From assembly GCF_022967985.1 (NCBI RefSeq), contig NZ_JALJVC010000021.1, forward strand, positions 1 through 59,341: 59,341 bases of DNA, written 5' to 3'. How positions within the stretch are numbered: position 1 is the stretch's first letter; the number at the start of each line of letters is the position of its first letter. This DNA comes from Acinetobacter lwoffii. GTDB taxonomy: Bacteria > Pseudomonadota > Gammaproteobacteria > Pseudomonadales > Moraxellaceae. The notes beneath the pieces are model-generated. The model was not told the origin of the DNA, searched no databases, and was given only the letters and a program-made list of their open reading frames with translations. The translations under genes were made by a program, and so were the position numbers. Positions 26,998-36,635 of the stretch are shown here, piece after piece.

Positions 26998-29625
26998 GTG
27001 ACCCAGAGACTCGATCAAATTAATTCTTCTATTGCCAGTAACACCAGCACAACTCCACAAAAAATCCGCTCAGATTTACTTATCTCTGCATTTGAACAAA
27101 GCGAAATTAAAAATACTCTGGACCATACCCGGTTAACATCCACCCAGCTGACGCACATTCCAAACTTAGAAAAAATTCCTGCGTCAACCAAACGGATCAA
27201 GCCCCTGAATAACTTTTTGGGCCAAGATCGCGCACGCGCCTCAGTTGAGGCCGGGATTGCCCTGCCTTATTCCGGTTATAATATTTTTGCCGTGGGTACG
27301 GCTGGCTTGGGCAAACGCACCATGGTGAAGCGCCTGCTGCAACAGCATGCCAAAACCATGGAAACCCCAAACGACTGGGTTTACGTCAATAACTTTCAGA
27401 ACCAGCGTCAGCCGATTGCACTGGAACTGCCCTCAGGTCAGGGCCCAAAATTTCAGGCGATGTTGAATCAAAGCTGGCAAACGATTCTAAAACAGCTTGA
27501 GCGCCGTTTTACTGCAGAGACCTATCACAACCGCATTGAAATGATTCGCCAGGAAACGGGGGATGAACAACAACAGGCACTGATCGAACTGACCAAAGAA
27601 GGCGCAGAACTGGATCTGAAGCTGATCTCGCGACATGATGAGCACTGTTTTGTCCCTGTGCATCTGATTGATGACAAATTGCAGGAAATGTCTCAGGAAG
27701 ATCTGAATGCCTTAAGCAACAAAGATCGTGCTGAACTGGCGTCCAACATGCGCTATATGGACAAGAAACTGGAACGTTTGGGTTTACACCTGGGTGATCT
27801 GGAAGATGATGCACGCGATCGCGTTCAGATCCTGAACCGCGATATCGCCAAGCAGGTGGTCTTACCGCGAGTCGAACAGATTCTGGCGAAATTCAAACAC
27901 GTGGAAGGTCTGGAACATTATCTGAAGTATTATGCTGAAGACATTATCAATAATGTTGAAATTGTGCTGGAACAGGAAGAAGATGATTTCACTCCAGCAC
28001 TGTTCAGTCGCGTTCCGGCACGTTATCAGGCCAATGTGATTATCACGCACAAGCCGAACAGTGGTGCACCGGTGATCTTTGAAGATTTTCCAACGCATTA
28101 CAACCTTTTGGGCCATGTGGAACAACTGACCCAAAATGGCACGATTACCACGGACTTTACCCTGATTCGTCCAGGTACCTTGCATAAGGCCAATGGCGGC
28201 TTCCTGATGCTGGAAGCGGAACAATTGCTGGAACAGCCGTATGCATGGCAAGGCTTGAAGCGCGCGCTTAAATCGGGGCATTTAAAACTGTCCTCGCTTG
28301 AGCATATGATCACGCTGACCGGCAGTATTTCAATCGAACCTGCTTCGATTCCTTTAAACATCAAGGTCATCTTGCTGGCTGAGCCTGAAATCTATTATGA
28401 AATTTTAGAGCTTGAACCAGAGCTGGGCAGCATCTTTAAAATCCGTGCTGATTTTACCGATACATTACAACGTAATGACGATAACGAGCAGGCTTATATG
28501 CAGTTGATTGCCGACTATGTACAATCGGATAAATTACTGCCTTTTGACCGTTCCGCTTTGGCGGCATTGCTCACAGATTCCAGCCGTCAAGCCGAAGATC
28601 AAAGTTCATTGTCATTACATGCCCTGACGCTGGGCGATCTGATCCGTGAAGCACATCATCATGCCTTCCAGGCCGGTGACAAGATGGTTTCAGAAAAACA
28701 TATCAATACCGCACTGGATCACCGTAAATATCGTCTTGGCTATTTACGTGAACTGTACTGGCAGGATCTGACTCGTGGTACTCAACTGATCGAAACCCGC
28801 GGCCATCGTCTGGGCCAAATCAATGCCCTGTCCGTCATTCATTATGCTGATGTCGAATTTGGTCTGCCTTCACGACTGACTGCTTCGGTGTATCAAGGTG
28901 GCGGTGATATTCTGGATATCGAACGCAGTGTGGAACTTGGTGGCTCTTTGCATGCCAAAGGCGTGTTACTGATGTCATCCTTCCTGAAAGCGCATTTTGG
29001 TCGTGAACAGACCTTACACTTCTCTGCTGCACTGGCCTTTGAACAAAGTTATGGTCAGGTCGATGGTGACAGTGCCACTGTTGCGGAACTTTCTGCCTTA
29101 CTGTCGGCCATCAGCCAGTTACCGATTGATCAGTCCTGGGCCATTACCGGTTCCATGAACCAGCTGGGACAAGTACAGCCTGTAGGTGGTGTGAATGCCA
29201 AAATTGAAGGTTTCTTTGATGCTTGCAAGTTACAAGGTCTGACCGGTAAACAAGGTGTGATTATCCCACGGCAAAATATGCAACATCTAATGCTGCGTAA
29301 AGATGTCACCATTGCTGTGGAAGAAGGTCAGTTCCATATTCACGCGATTGATACTATTGATCAGGCGCTGGAAATCCTGATGGCGCGTCCTGTCGGTACC
29401 TTGGATAAAAAAGGTCGCTATAGCAAAAATTCAATCTATGCCGCAGTGATGGCACAGCTGGATTATTGGCAAGCGATTGAAGATGGTGCCGAACTGGTCG
29501 AAGTGCCGAAGAAAAAGAAAAAAAAGAAGAAGAAAAAAGACAAGAAGCAAATCGTCGAACCACAAACTGAAGTTGAAGCTGATGTTTCGACAGTTGAACA
29601 GCCGGATGCAGCGACAGAGGATTAA
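26998..29625 (+). CDS. Lon-like ATP-dependent protease (LonB/YcbZ type)
   Basis: The 875-residue protein starts at GTG 26998. It has an AAA module with Walker A (FAVGTAGLGKRTMVK), a long inserted helical region, and a C-terminal Lon protease domain. The catalytic serine lies in VDGDSATVAELSALLSAI and the lysine in GGVNAKIEGFFDAC. The order matches the AAA_32/Lon_C family (E. coli YcbZ, LonH), which lacks the classic Lon N-domain. The C-terminus carries a run of about ten lysines and an acidic tail, unusual and perhaps a nucleic-acid-binding extension. Substrates are unknown. It is divergent from ampG. Confidence 0.92.
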   Translation: MTQRLDQINSSIASNTSTTPQKIRSDLLISAFEQSEIKNTLDHTRLTSTQLTHIPNLEKIPASTKRIKPLNNFLGQDRARASVEAGIALPYSGYNIFAVGTAGLGKRTMVKRLLQQHAKTMETPNDWVYVNNFQNQRQPIALELPSGQGPKFQAMLNQSWQTILKQLERRFTAETYHNRIEMIRQETGDEQQQALIELTKEGAELDLKLISRHDEHCFVPVHLIDDKLQEMSQEDLNALSNKDRAELASNMRYMDKKLERLGLHLGDLEDDARDRVQILNRDIAKQVVLPRVEQILAKFKHVEGLEHYLKYYAEDIINNVEIVLEQEEDDFTPALFSRVPARYQANVIITHKPNSGAPVIFEDFPTHYNLLGHVEQLTQNGTITTDFTLIRPGTLHKANGGFLMLEAEQLLEQPYAWQGLKRALKSGHLKLSSLEHMITLTGSISIEPASIPLNIKVILLAEPEIYYEILELEPELGSIFKIRADFTDTLQRNDDNEQAYMQLIADYVQSDKLLPFDRSALAALLTDSSRQAEDQSSLSLHALTLGDLIREAHHHAFQAGDKMVSEKHINTALDHRKYRLGYLRELYWQDLTRGTQLIETRGHRLGQINALSVIHYADVEFGLPSRLTASVYQGGGDILDIERSVELGGSLHAKGVLLMSSFLKAHFGREQTLHFSAALAFEQSYGQVDGDSATVAELSALLSAISQLPIDQSWAITGSMNQLGQVQPVGGVNAKIEGFFDACKLQGLTGKQGVIIPRQNMQHLMLRKDVTIAVEEGQFHIHAIDTIDQALEILMARPVGTLDKKGRYSKNSIYAAVMAQLDYWQAIEDGAELVEVPKKKKKKKKKKDKKQIVEPQTEVEADVSTVEQPDAATED

Positions 29626-29656
29626 CTCTGACCTTGACCTAAGCAAAAATAGAGAC

Positions 29657-29686
29657 AAAAAAAGCGCTTCTCAATGAAGCGCTTTT
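29657..29686. terminator. Bidirectional terminator between the Lon-like gene and grxD
   Basis: AAAGCGCTTC pairs with GAAGCGCTTT around TCAAT, with an A run on one side and a T run on the other. It separates convergent genes. Confidence 0.88.
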
Positions 29687-29714
29687 TCACATCTGGACTT
29701 AATTTAATACAAAA

Positions 29715-30056
29715 TTAAGCATCAACTGCCGGGCTGTACTGTTCAACTAAAGGCTTTAATTCACCTTTTTGGAACATGTCGAGCATGATATCACTACCGC
29801 CGATCAACTCACCATTGATCCAAAGCTGTGGAAATGTCGGCCAGTTGGCGATTTGTGGTAACATCGCGCGAATGTCCTGGTTTTCCAGAATGTTTACATA
29901 AGCAAACGGACGACCAATTTGACTGAGTGCTTCTACTGCACGTGCAGAAAAACCACATTGTGGAAATTGCGGTGTGCCTTTCATGTAAAGAAGTACTGCG
30001 TGTTTTGCAATTTGGTCACGAATTAACGCTTCGGTATCGCGTGCTTGTTCAGTCAT
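29715..30056 (-). CDS. grxD: Monothiol glutaredoxin Grx4
   Basis: The 113-residue thioredoxin-fold protein has the monothiol active site CGFS (FPQCGFSARAVEAL), the WPTFPQLWINGELIGGSDI segment and the GG glutathione-binding pair. Grx4 binds a [2Fe-2S] cluster with glutathione and a BolA partner and takes part in Fe-S delivery. The start is supported by GAGGA 8 nt upstream. Confidence 0.97.
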   Translation of the reverse strand: MTEQARDTEALIRDQIAKHAVLLYMKGTPQFPQCGFSARAVEALSQIGRPFAYVNILENQDIRAMLPQIANWPTFPQLWINGELIGGSDIMLDMFQKGELKPLVEQYSPAVDA

Positions 30057-30216
30057 TGATAAATCCTCAACTCATCTGTCTCGCATTATACCCAAATCCA
30101 GGCAAAACAGTATGTCTAAAGCAATAATTCCAATTTTATTTACAATTACCCTTTAAATCTGAGCGGGTTTTTGCTTATATAAGTTTTTCTTTCCACCTAA
30201 CAGTTAAGAGTTAGTC

Positions 30217-31428
30217 ATGAATAATATTACCCTCGCACCGGTACGAACTGATCAACCGTCTCATTTGATGCCTGTTTTTGGCCGTCAACCGATCAGCTTT
30301 GTCCGAGGACGAGGTGCATATCTTTATACCGAAGATGGTACAGAGTATTTAGATGCATTAACCGGCATTGCCGTATGTGGTTTGGGCCATGCGCATCCAG
30401 TCATTGCCGAAGCGATTGCTGAACAGGCAGCGACCTTGATTCATACCAGCAACCTGTTTGAAGTGCCTTGGCAAACGGCTGCCGCACAAAAACTGGCTGA
30501 AGTCGCAGGCATGGAAGAAGTATTCTTCTCAAACAGTGGTGCAGAATCCAATGAAGGTGCAATCAAAATTGCACGTAAATTCGGTCATATGCAAGGCATT
30601 GCTTCACCAAAAATTATTGTTGCTGACCAGTCTTTCCATGGTCGTACCATGGCCACCTTATCTGCTACAGGCAATAAAAAAGTGCAGGAAGGCTTTGGCC
30701 CACTGGTTGAAGGTTTTGTCCGTGTACCTTTTGGTGATATCGAAGCGATTGAAGAAGCGGCAATCAATCACCCGGATATCGTAGCGATTTTGGTTGAGCC
30801 TATTCAGGGTGAAGGCGGTGTCAATACCGCACCTCAAGGTTTCAGCTATTTAGAAGAAATTCGTCAAATCTGCAACCAGCATAACTGGCTGATGATGCTG
30901 GACGAAGTGCAAACTGGTAATGGCCGTACCGGTAAATACTTTGCTTATCAGCACACCAATATTATTCCGGATGTACTGACCACAGCCAAAGGCTTAGGAA
31001 ATGGCTTCCCTATTGGTGCAGTCATGACCCAAGGTCGTGGCGTCGGTGTATTAACTGCTGGAAATCACGGTTCTACCTATAGCGGTACAGCACTGGGTTC
31101 GCGTGTGGTCTATACCATTCTCGATATTATGCGAAAAGAAAATATCGTCGCGAATGCTGCTGAAAAAGGTGCTTATATCGTTGACCAGCTACGCAACAAA
31201 CTGGCAGATCAAAATGTCATCGTACGTGGTTTCGGTCTGATGATCGGGATTGAATTACCAAAAGAATGTGGTGATCTGGTTGCGATTGCACGCGATGAAT
31301 ACAAGATGATTATCAATGTCACCGCAGGCAATGTCGTTCGTCTGTTGCCTACCCTGAATATTACCCAGGAGCAGGCAGACCAGTTGATCGAACGTCTGGT
31401 AAAAATGATCAAAGCTTATTTAGCATAA
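30217..31428 (+). CDS. argD: Acetylornithine/succinyldiaminopimelate aminotransferase
   Basis: This is a 403-residue class-III aminotransferase. The PLP lysine is Lys258 (TTAKGLGNGFPIGA), with the segment DEVQTGNGRTGKYFAYQH at 229-245 and SGAESNEGAIKIAR at 108-120. It should convert N-acetylglutamate semialdehyde and glutamate to N-acetylornithine in arginine synthesis, and may also act as DapC. A catabolic AruC/AstC role cannot be excluded without neighbours. It is monocistronic, with its own terminator. Confidence 0.92.
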   Translation: MNNITLAPVRTDQPSHLMPVFGRQPISFVRGRGAYLYTEDGTEYLDALTGIAVCGLGHAHPVIAEAIAEQAATLIHTSNLFEVPWQTAAAQKLAEVAGMEEVFFSNSGAESNEGAIKIARKFGHMQGIASPKIIVADQSFHGRTMATLSATGNKKVQEGFGPLVEGFVRVPFGDIEAIEEAAINHPDIVAILVEPIQGEGGVNTAPQGFSYLEEIRQICNQHNWLMMLDEVQTGNGRTGKYFAYQHTNIIPDVLTTAKGLGNGFPIGAVMTQGRGVGVLTAGNHGSTYSGTALGSRVVYTILDIMRKENIVANAAEKGAYIVDQLRNKLADQNVIVRGFGLMIGIELPKECGDLVAIARDEYKMIINVTAGNVVRLLPTLNITQEQADQLIERLVKMIKAYLA

Positions 31429-31446
31429 AGCCCTAGCTTAAAAATT

Positions 31447-31474
31447 AAAAAAGCCGCTCTAAAGCGGCTTTTTT
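31447..31474. terminator. Bidirectional terminator between argD and the LysR gene
   Basis: AAGCCGCT and AGCGGCTT enclose CTAA, with A6 before and T6 after. Lies between convergent genes. Confidence 0.88.
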
Positions 31475-31487
31475 ATTATTCTGCATT

Positions 31488-32417
31488 CTATGATGCGTTT
31501 TGTAACATACGTCCGCCAGAGATCTGGCTAAAATATTGTTTCAAGGTATCAAGACAACGAAGAATTTTTGTAGGTTGTTGTTCACGTTTCGGAATAACCG
31601 CATACAGTGTAATCGGTGGCAGTCTCCATTCAGGCAGAACTTCAACTAAAGTACCGTTAAGCAAATCCTTTTTAGCATCAAGATATAAAACCTTGGCAAT
31701 CCCATTGCCCTGCAAGCACATCGATTTTGCAACCAAACCGTTATTGGTACTGAAACGGGATTTCAGTTCAAACTCGGCTTTTTCTGCAGTATTCACATGT
31801 TGAAAATGATAATACTGATGGTTTTTAAGATGCGTTAAAGGTAAGACCTCATGATTTTTAAGATCATCAGGTCTCGAAATAATGGTGCTTTGATTAATAT
31901 AACTCGGTGTCGCCACCAGGATTTGCTCAATCTGCATCAATGGCACAACCTGAACATTATGCTCATCATTTTTCTGTTCAAATCTTAGGGCGATATCAAC
32001 CCGCCCATCCAACAAATCAACCTCATGATTGTTTGTTTCTAAATGTACTGCCAAGCCGCGATGTGCAGCCATCCAATGAGAAAGTGCAGGAATCACATGA
32101 TTCGCGCATAATTCTGGCAAAGAAACGATACGCAGCTCACCCACGAGATCATCACGTAATTCATTGATCCGGACTTTACCGCGTTCAGCAGCAGATAACA
32201 TTTCTTGACAGCTATGGAAAAAAGCTTGTCCCGCTTCGGTCAGACTTAATTTTCTCGTCGAACGATTTAGAAGTACGACTTCCATATCGTGTTCTAACGA
32301 GCGAATTTGTTGACTGACGGCGCTGGTCGTAATCCCTAATTCACGGGCAGCACCGCTAAACGAGTTCTTCTCCACAACGCAAGCAAAGACACCCATTGCT
32401 CGAAGTTGATCTAACAT
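31488..32417 (-). CDS. LysR-family transcriptional regulator
   Basis: The 309-residue protein has an N-terminal winged helix (LRAMGVFACVVEKNSFSGAA, ELGITTSAVSQQIRSLE) and a periplasmic-binding-like effector domain beginning near residue 90. It is closest in pattern to the CrgA/DmlR group of LTTRs. The start at 32417 has AGAGGG at proper distance; a longer reading frame upstream lacks one. No target is adjacent in divergent orientation: the upstream gene, nlpD, is on the same strand, so the regulon is unknown. Confidence 0.9.
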   Translation of the reverse strand: MLDQLRAMGVFACVVEKNSFSGAARELGITTSAVSQQIRSLEHDMEVVLLNRSTRKLSLTEAGQAFFHSCQEMLSAAERGKVRINELRDDLVGELRIVSLPELCANHVIPALSHWMAAHRGLAVHLETNNHEVDLLDGRVDIALRFEQKNDEHNVQVVPLMQIEQILVATPSYINQSTIISRPDDLKNHEVLPLTHLKNHQYYHFQHVNTAEKAEFELKSRFSTNNGLVAKSMCLQGNGIAKVLYLDAKKDLLNGTLVEVLPEWRLPPITLYAVIPKREQQPTKILRCLDTLKQYFSQISGGRMLQNAS

Positions 32418-32508
32418 GAATTTCCCTCTAAACTTATGAGGTGCTTCATCATTTGATAAAAGCAACTTATTGTATTATACGGCGAAATTTACACTTTGCA
32501 TTATTTAT

Positions 32509-33339
32509 TTAATTGTTTGGTAAAACTGCAGTAGGATTAATAGGTTTGCCGTCTAAGCGCACCTGAAACTCAAGCATGGTACGGTTTGTACCAGTTGATC
32601 CCATTTCTGCAATTTTTTGACCAGCCGTTACATTTTGGCCACTTTTCACATTCAATTTACTGTTATGTGCATAAGCGGTGATATAGCCATTGATATGCTT
32701 CACCAACACCAGATTGCCATATTCTTTCAGGCCATCAGCGGCATACACCACCTGCCCGTCTGCTGCTGCAAATACCGGATCACCGACATTGCCACTATAG
32801 CGGGTGCCCTTGATATTAGAAGCTAAATTGTATTGCTGAAGAATCGCGCCATTCGATGGTTTTACCCAACGTAGACCTGCTGCAGTAGATACTGGCGTTA
32901 CAGGTGCAGATGTACTGACGCGTGGTGTGGTTTGTACTGTCGTTGCTGGTGTCACCGGTGCCGGTGTAGGCACTGCAATTGTTTGACGCTGGATTGGCGC
33001 TGCCTGAGTCACTGCTTGGGTGCTGGTGCTACGGCGCGTAGTATGGGTTTTCAGGCGGATCGATTGTCCGACATAAATCCGGTACGGCGCACTGATATCA
33101 TTCATCTCTGCGACACTGATATAGTTCAGTCCATAACGTGCTGCAATCCCACTCAATGTATCTCCTGAACGCACCGTATAGAAATCAGGAGCTGTTGCAT
33201 AACGCGTTGCATTATTCACCTGGGGTTTGGTGGCACAACCGGTAATTACTCCTGTAGAAATAACAACGGTCGATAAAACGAGGGTTTTAATCAGGGTTGC
33301 AGGCGAAGCTACGACACATTTCGGTAACACCAAGAACAT
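32509..33339 (-). CDS. nlpD: NlpD-like lipoprotein, LysM plus degenerate M23 domain
   Basis: The 276-residue protein has a lipobox (GVITGC, lipidated Cys35), a LysM domain at about 53-95 (YTVRSGDTLSGIAARYGL) and a Ser/Thr/Pro-rich linker. A C-terminal M23-type domain follows, in which the metal ligands are largely lost: no HxxxD, and LEFQVR where LytM enzymes have a histidine. This fits NlpD-type amidase activators, which bind and switch on AmiC during septum splitting instead of cutting peptidoglycan. The start has GAGGAAG upstream. It follows surE, as in many proteobacteria. Confidence 0.9.
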   Translation of the reverse strand: MFLVLPKCVVASPATLIKTLVLSTVVISTGVITGCATKPQVNNATRYATAPDFYTVRSGDTLSGIAARYGLNYISVAEMNDISAPYRIYVGQSIRLKTHTTRRSTSTQAVTQAAPIQRQTIAVPTPAPVTPATTVQTTPRVSTSAPVTPVSTAAGLRWVKPSNGAILQQYNLASNIKGTRYSGNVGDPVFAAADGQVVYAADGLKEYGNLVLVKHINGYITAYAHNSKLNVKSGQNVTAGQKIAEMGSTGTNRTMLEFQVRLDGKPINPTAVLPNN

Positions 33340-33433
33340 TATCTTCCTCTCTAATGCTATACGGTTGCAAAATTCCGTTAAGATTAGCAAAGTTTTACGG
33401 CAATATACTTGCAATCGCGAGTTTTTCACAAAG

Positions 33434-34222
33434 TTATAACACTAAGGACGCATTTTCTGCCAATTGTGTTTGTAAATTCCGCAGACTCTCATAATTGGTA
33501 GCATCCATCTGAATCGGGGTAATACTAACATAGCCATTGGCGACCGCAGAGAAGTCCGAATCAATTTCGTTAAATCCTGGCTTAGGGTCTGCGACTGCTT
33601 CTCCTGAGAGTCCAATCCAGAATACCTGACGACCACGCGGATCTATATGACTCGTCACCGGTTTAGACTGACGGCGGCGACTTTGATATGTCACTTTTTC
33701 ACCCTGCAATTCAGTTACATCTGGAATATTGATATTAAAAATATGTCGCTCAGGCAGAACAGGCAAACCACGAGCAATAAAATCATGCACCCATTCGGCG
33801 GCCAACTGATAATCCTGAGGCTGCTGATAGCCACGTACATTCGGCCCACTCAGTGATACGGCAATCGCAGGATGTTTAGTTAAACGACCTTCAAAGGCCG
33901 CCCCGACTGTACCGGAATACAAGATATCATCTCCCAGATTTGCGCCGCTATTTATCCCGCTAACCACCAGGTCAAATTCAAAATCAAATAGCCCGTTCAT
34001 AGCCAAGTAAACGCAATCTGCCGGCGTCCCATTAACCGCCCAGACATCAGGAGAAATCTGGATTGGGCGTAAAGGGCGGTCCAAAGTTAAGGCACTAGAA
34101 AAGCCACTGCGTTCACTTTCCGGCGCCACAATCACCACTCGCCCCAAAGGTTTTAAAGCTTGTGCCAAAGCCTGAATACCGGGTGCAAACACCCCATCAT
34201 CATTTGAAACTAAAATATTCAC
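33434..34222 (-). CDS. surE: 5'/3'-nucleotidase SurE
   Basis: The 262-residue protein begins at a GTG with [18 protein letters not shown], containing the metal-binding Asp-Asp pair. It also has [25 protein letters not shown] and the INIP segment of SurE. The enzyme is a Mg/Mn-dependent nucleotidase and exopolyphosphatase used in stationary phase. It is upstream of nlpD with 94 bp between them, the conserved surE-(pcm)-nlpD arrangement; pcm is absent here. Confidence 0.97.
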   Translation of the reverse strand: MNILVSNDDGVFAPGIQALAQALKPLGRVVIVAPESERSGFSSALTLDRPLRPIQISPDVWAVNGTPADCVYLAMNGLFDFEFDLVVSGINSGANLGDDILYSGTVGAAFEGRLTKHPAIAVSLSGPNVRGYQQPQDYQLAAEWVHDFIARGLPVLPERHIFNINIPDVTELQGEKVTYQSRRRQSKPVTSHIDPRGRQVFWIGLSGEAVADPKPGFNEIDSDFSAVANGYVSITPIQMDATNYESLRNLQTQLAENASLVL

Positions 34223-34333
34223 TAAAAAATCTCGTTACGCTAAAAAATGACTGACTAGGACATTTCATTGTATTAGTGCAGGAATTATATATATTTATTG
34301 CTCGACATCCATCTTTATAATATGTGGCTCAAG

Positions 34334-34705
34334 ATGATTAAAAAATTCTCTTTATTTAGCGCTCTCACTTTAAGCTTGGCAGCATTTATTTCCCCTTCAG
34401 TCATGGCAAACGATCTGACTGTTGAAGAAAACAATACCATTGTAAAAGAAGATATTGCATCAGCACAGGTTATGGCTGAAGTTTGCCCGGCAATCATTGG
34501 TCAAAATCCAAAATTTAACAGCACCGTTGAACAATTGATCCAGTCTTATCTTGCAGACTACTCAGATAAAGGCATGAGCTATCAAAAGCTACAGGCAGAC
34601 AGTGAATATAAATCTTTACTTGAAGAAGCACGTCAGGGTGCAAAGCAAACCAGCTCAGACGAGCAGAAAACTGTCTGTGAAGAAATGCTGAACTACCAAG
34701 GCTAA
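34334..34705 (+). CDS. Small secreted protein, first of a tandem pair
   Basis: A protein of about 123 residues from the ATG at 34334, with a clear signal peptide (MIKKFSLFSALTLSLAAF, cleavage after VMA). The mature part carries two cysteines (AEVCPAIIG and KTVCEEMLN) that could form a disulfide in the periplasm. Earlier in-frame ATGs exist at 34298 and 34322, but they would put extra residues before the signal. The next gene encodes a relative with the same spacing of landmarks, so these are diverged duplicates. I believe this is the family labelled MCR_0457 in public annotation. No function is known to me. Confidence 0.75.
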   Translation: MIKKFSLFSALTLSLAAFISPSVMANDLTVEENNTIVKEDIASAQVMAEVCPAIIGQNPKFNSTVEQLIQSYLADYSDKGMSYQKLQADSEYKSLLEEARQGAKQTSSDEQKTVCEEMLNYQG

Positions 34706-34866
34706 GCCAGCTAAATTTTCAAATAAGACGGTGTAAACATCGTCTTATTTTCTCTTACAGATTTATTCATAATTCTACAGCTTCGCTACATTTTCCCACT
34801 TTTCAATTTCAAAAATAAGTTTAAGCTAGGCAAATTATTGTTCTAAATCCATTTTTTGAGTTTTCA

Positions 34867-35247
34867 ATGAAAAATCCAATATTCCAAGCTTTAACATTCT
34901 GCGCAATTTCTGCCGCCACTCTTTTGGGAACTTCTGCATTTGCAGCCGATGAAAACATTAATGTTACCCCAACTCAGCAAGTGACCAAACAGGAACTGGC
35001 AGCCATTTATGTTCTTTCAGAAATCTGTCCAAGCATGGTCAAAGACAAGTCACAGTTTAATCAGGGTTATACCAAGCTGGTGACTGAGTATATGCCGGGC
35101 CAGCGTAATCCGGTTGAAAGCTTAAACCAGATGGCTAAACAGAACGATTTCCGCAATATTCTGGCCGAAGCACAATCGGATGCCAAGAAAGCCGGCAAGA
35201 AAAAAAATCAGGTGATTTGTAATGAATTAACCACCTATAACAATTAA
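34867..35247 (+). CDS. Small secreted protein, second of a tandem pair
   Basis: The 126-residue protein has a signal peptide ending at AFA and a mature domain paralogous to the upstream gene: E-I-C-P near the start of the fold, a repeated F-N-x-x-Y/V pattern in the middle, and QVICNELTTY at the end. The two conserved cysteines align with those of the first copy. The lysine-rich stretch AKKAGKKKNQ before the last cysteine is specific to this copy. A 160-bp gap separates the two, so each may have its own promoter. Periplasmic; role unknown. Confidence 0.75.
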   Translation: MKNPIFQALTFCAISAATLLGTSAFAADENINVTPTQQVTKQELAAIYVLSEICPSMVKDKSQFNQGYTKLVTEYMPGQRNPVESLNQMAKQNDFRNILAEAQSDAKKAGKKKNQVICNELTTYNN

Positions 35248-35375
35248 GCTGCTTTTCTGCCGATAACTTACAATACTTTTGAAATAAGACCGGGTTTCCC
35301 ATAGAAGTCAGCCTAGCTTTGTCCTAAAATGCTAGGCTCTTCGTGCTTACATCAAGATATAGGAACCCACTAGAA

Positions 35376-36524
35376 ATGACCCAAAAAACTGCCCTTGCTG
35401 CATTATTATTAGTTCCTAGTTTTAGCTTTGCAGCAACTGTCCTATCTGCACCACCAGAATTGAATAATAAATCCTACGTGCTAATGGACTACGAGACAGG
35501 GCAACTTCTCGCTTCAAAAAATGAAAATGAAAAATTAGCCCCTGCTTCAATGACCAAGATGATGACCAGCTACATCATCGAACAAAAACTATTGAGCGGT
35601 GAACTCACTGAAGATGAACAAGTGCGCATGAACGAGTCAGCATGGTGTCGCGGCAGTAGCGCGGAATCATGTATGTATGTACCTTTAAATGGTACGGCAA
35701 CTGCACTTGAAATGCTTCGCGGGATTATTATTCAATCAGGGAATGATGCATCGAAAGCCATGGCTGAACATATTGCAGGGAACGAGGGTACCTTTGCACA
35801 TATGATGAACCAGGAAGCTAAACGTATTGGCATGACCAATACCAGCTTTATCAATTCAACCGGTATGCCAGCTGAAGGTCATTATTCAACTGCCAAAGAT
35901 ATGGCAACGCTGGCACAACACATCATTAAAGACAGTTCTAAGTATTATCCGATTTATGCGGAAAAAGAATTTACCTTTAATGGCATCAAGCAAGGTAACC
36001 GTAATGCCCTGCTATATACTGATCCGAGTGTAGATGGTTTAAAAACTGGCCACACTGATGAAGCTGGTTATTGTCTGACCACCTCATCAAAACGCGGTCC
36101 TACGCGTCTGATTTCAGTGATTTTTGGTGCACCAACCATGCAGGAACGTGCGACACAAACACGTGAATTGCTGGCTTGGGGTTATGCAAACTTCGAAACC
36201 AAAAATGTTCAACCTGCTAAACAGGTACTTGCCAAAGCCAAAGTCTGGTTTGGTAAGGAAGATGAAGTTCAGATCGGTCTTGCTGAAAACTTTAACGTGA
36301 CCATGCCAAAAGGTCAGGCTAATGCGATTAAAACCCAGCTGGTGGTTCAACCTAAACTGACTGCACCTTTACAGCCTGGTCAGGTCGTAGGTAAATACGT
36401 AGCGACTCTGGATGGTAAAGTAATTTCAGAAAAACCATTGGTGGCTTTAAACGCGGTTGAAGAAGCTGGTTTCTTCGCACGTATGCTCGACCACATTAAA
36501 CAGTTCTTCTCAAACTTGTTCTAA
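35376..36524 (+). CDS. dacC: D-alanyl-D-alanine carboxypeptidase, PBP5/6 type
   Basis: This is a 382-residue low-molecular-weight penicillin-binding protein. It has a signal peptide, then SMTK (Ser58, Lys61), SGN (121-123) and KTG (223-225), the three active-site motifs. A PBP5 C-terminal beta domain and a final amphipathic helix (FFARMLDHIKQFFSNLF) tether it to the inner membrane. It trims the terminal D-Ala of muropeptides. Sequence and length agree with the Acinetobacter PBP5/6. The ATG at 35376 gives the proper signal peptide; a longer frame from 35343 does not. Confidence 0.96.
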   Translation: MTQKTALAALLLVPSFSFAATVLSAPPELNNKSYVLMDYETGQLLASKNENEKLAPASMTKMMTSYIIEQKLLSGELTEDEQVRMNESAWCRGSSAESCMYVPLNGTATALEMLRGIIIQSGNDASKAMAEHIAGNEGTFAHMMNQEAKRIGMTNTSFINSTGMPAEGHYSTAKDMATLAQHIIKDSSKYYPIYAEKEFTFNGIKQGNRNALLYTDPSVDGLKTGHTDEAGYCLTTSSKRGPTRLISVIFGAPTMQERATQTRELLAWGYANFETKNVQPAKQVLAKAKVWFGKEDEVQIGLAENFNVTMPKGQANAIKTQLVVQPKLTAPLQPGQVVGKYVATLDGKVISEKPLVALNAVEEAGFFARMLDHIKQFFSNLF

Positions 36525-36559
36525 GTTTAAATAAACTGTTTTAGTCCCGGACTAAGACC

Positions 36560-36590
36560 AAAGCACTCATTCAGATGGGTGCTTTTTATT
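36560..36590 (+). terminator. Terminator of dacC
   Basis: AAAGCACTCAT pairs with ATGGGTGCTTT (one G-T pair) around TCAG, followed by T5, 35 bp past the dacC stop. Confidence 0.75.
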
Positions 36591-36635
36591 TTATACTATG
36601 CACATGATCCTTAAACTTTTAATGAGCAGATCACC

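Noticed and set aside
27509..28370. Minus-strand open frames opposite the Lon-like gene
   Set aside because: Antisense to an intact protease with all catalytic motifs; no ribosome sites or family motifs.
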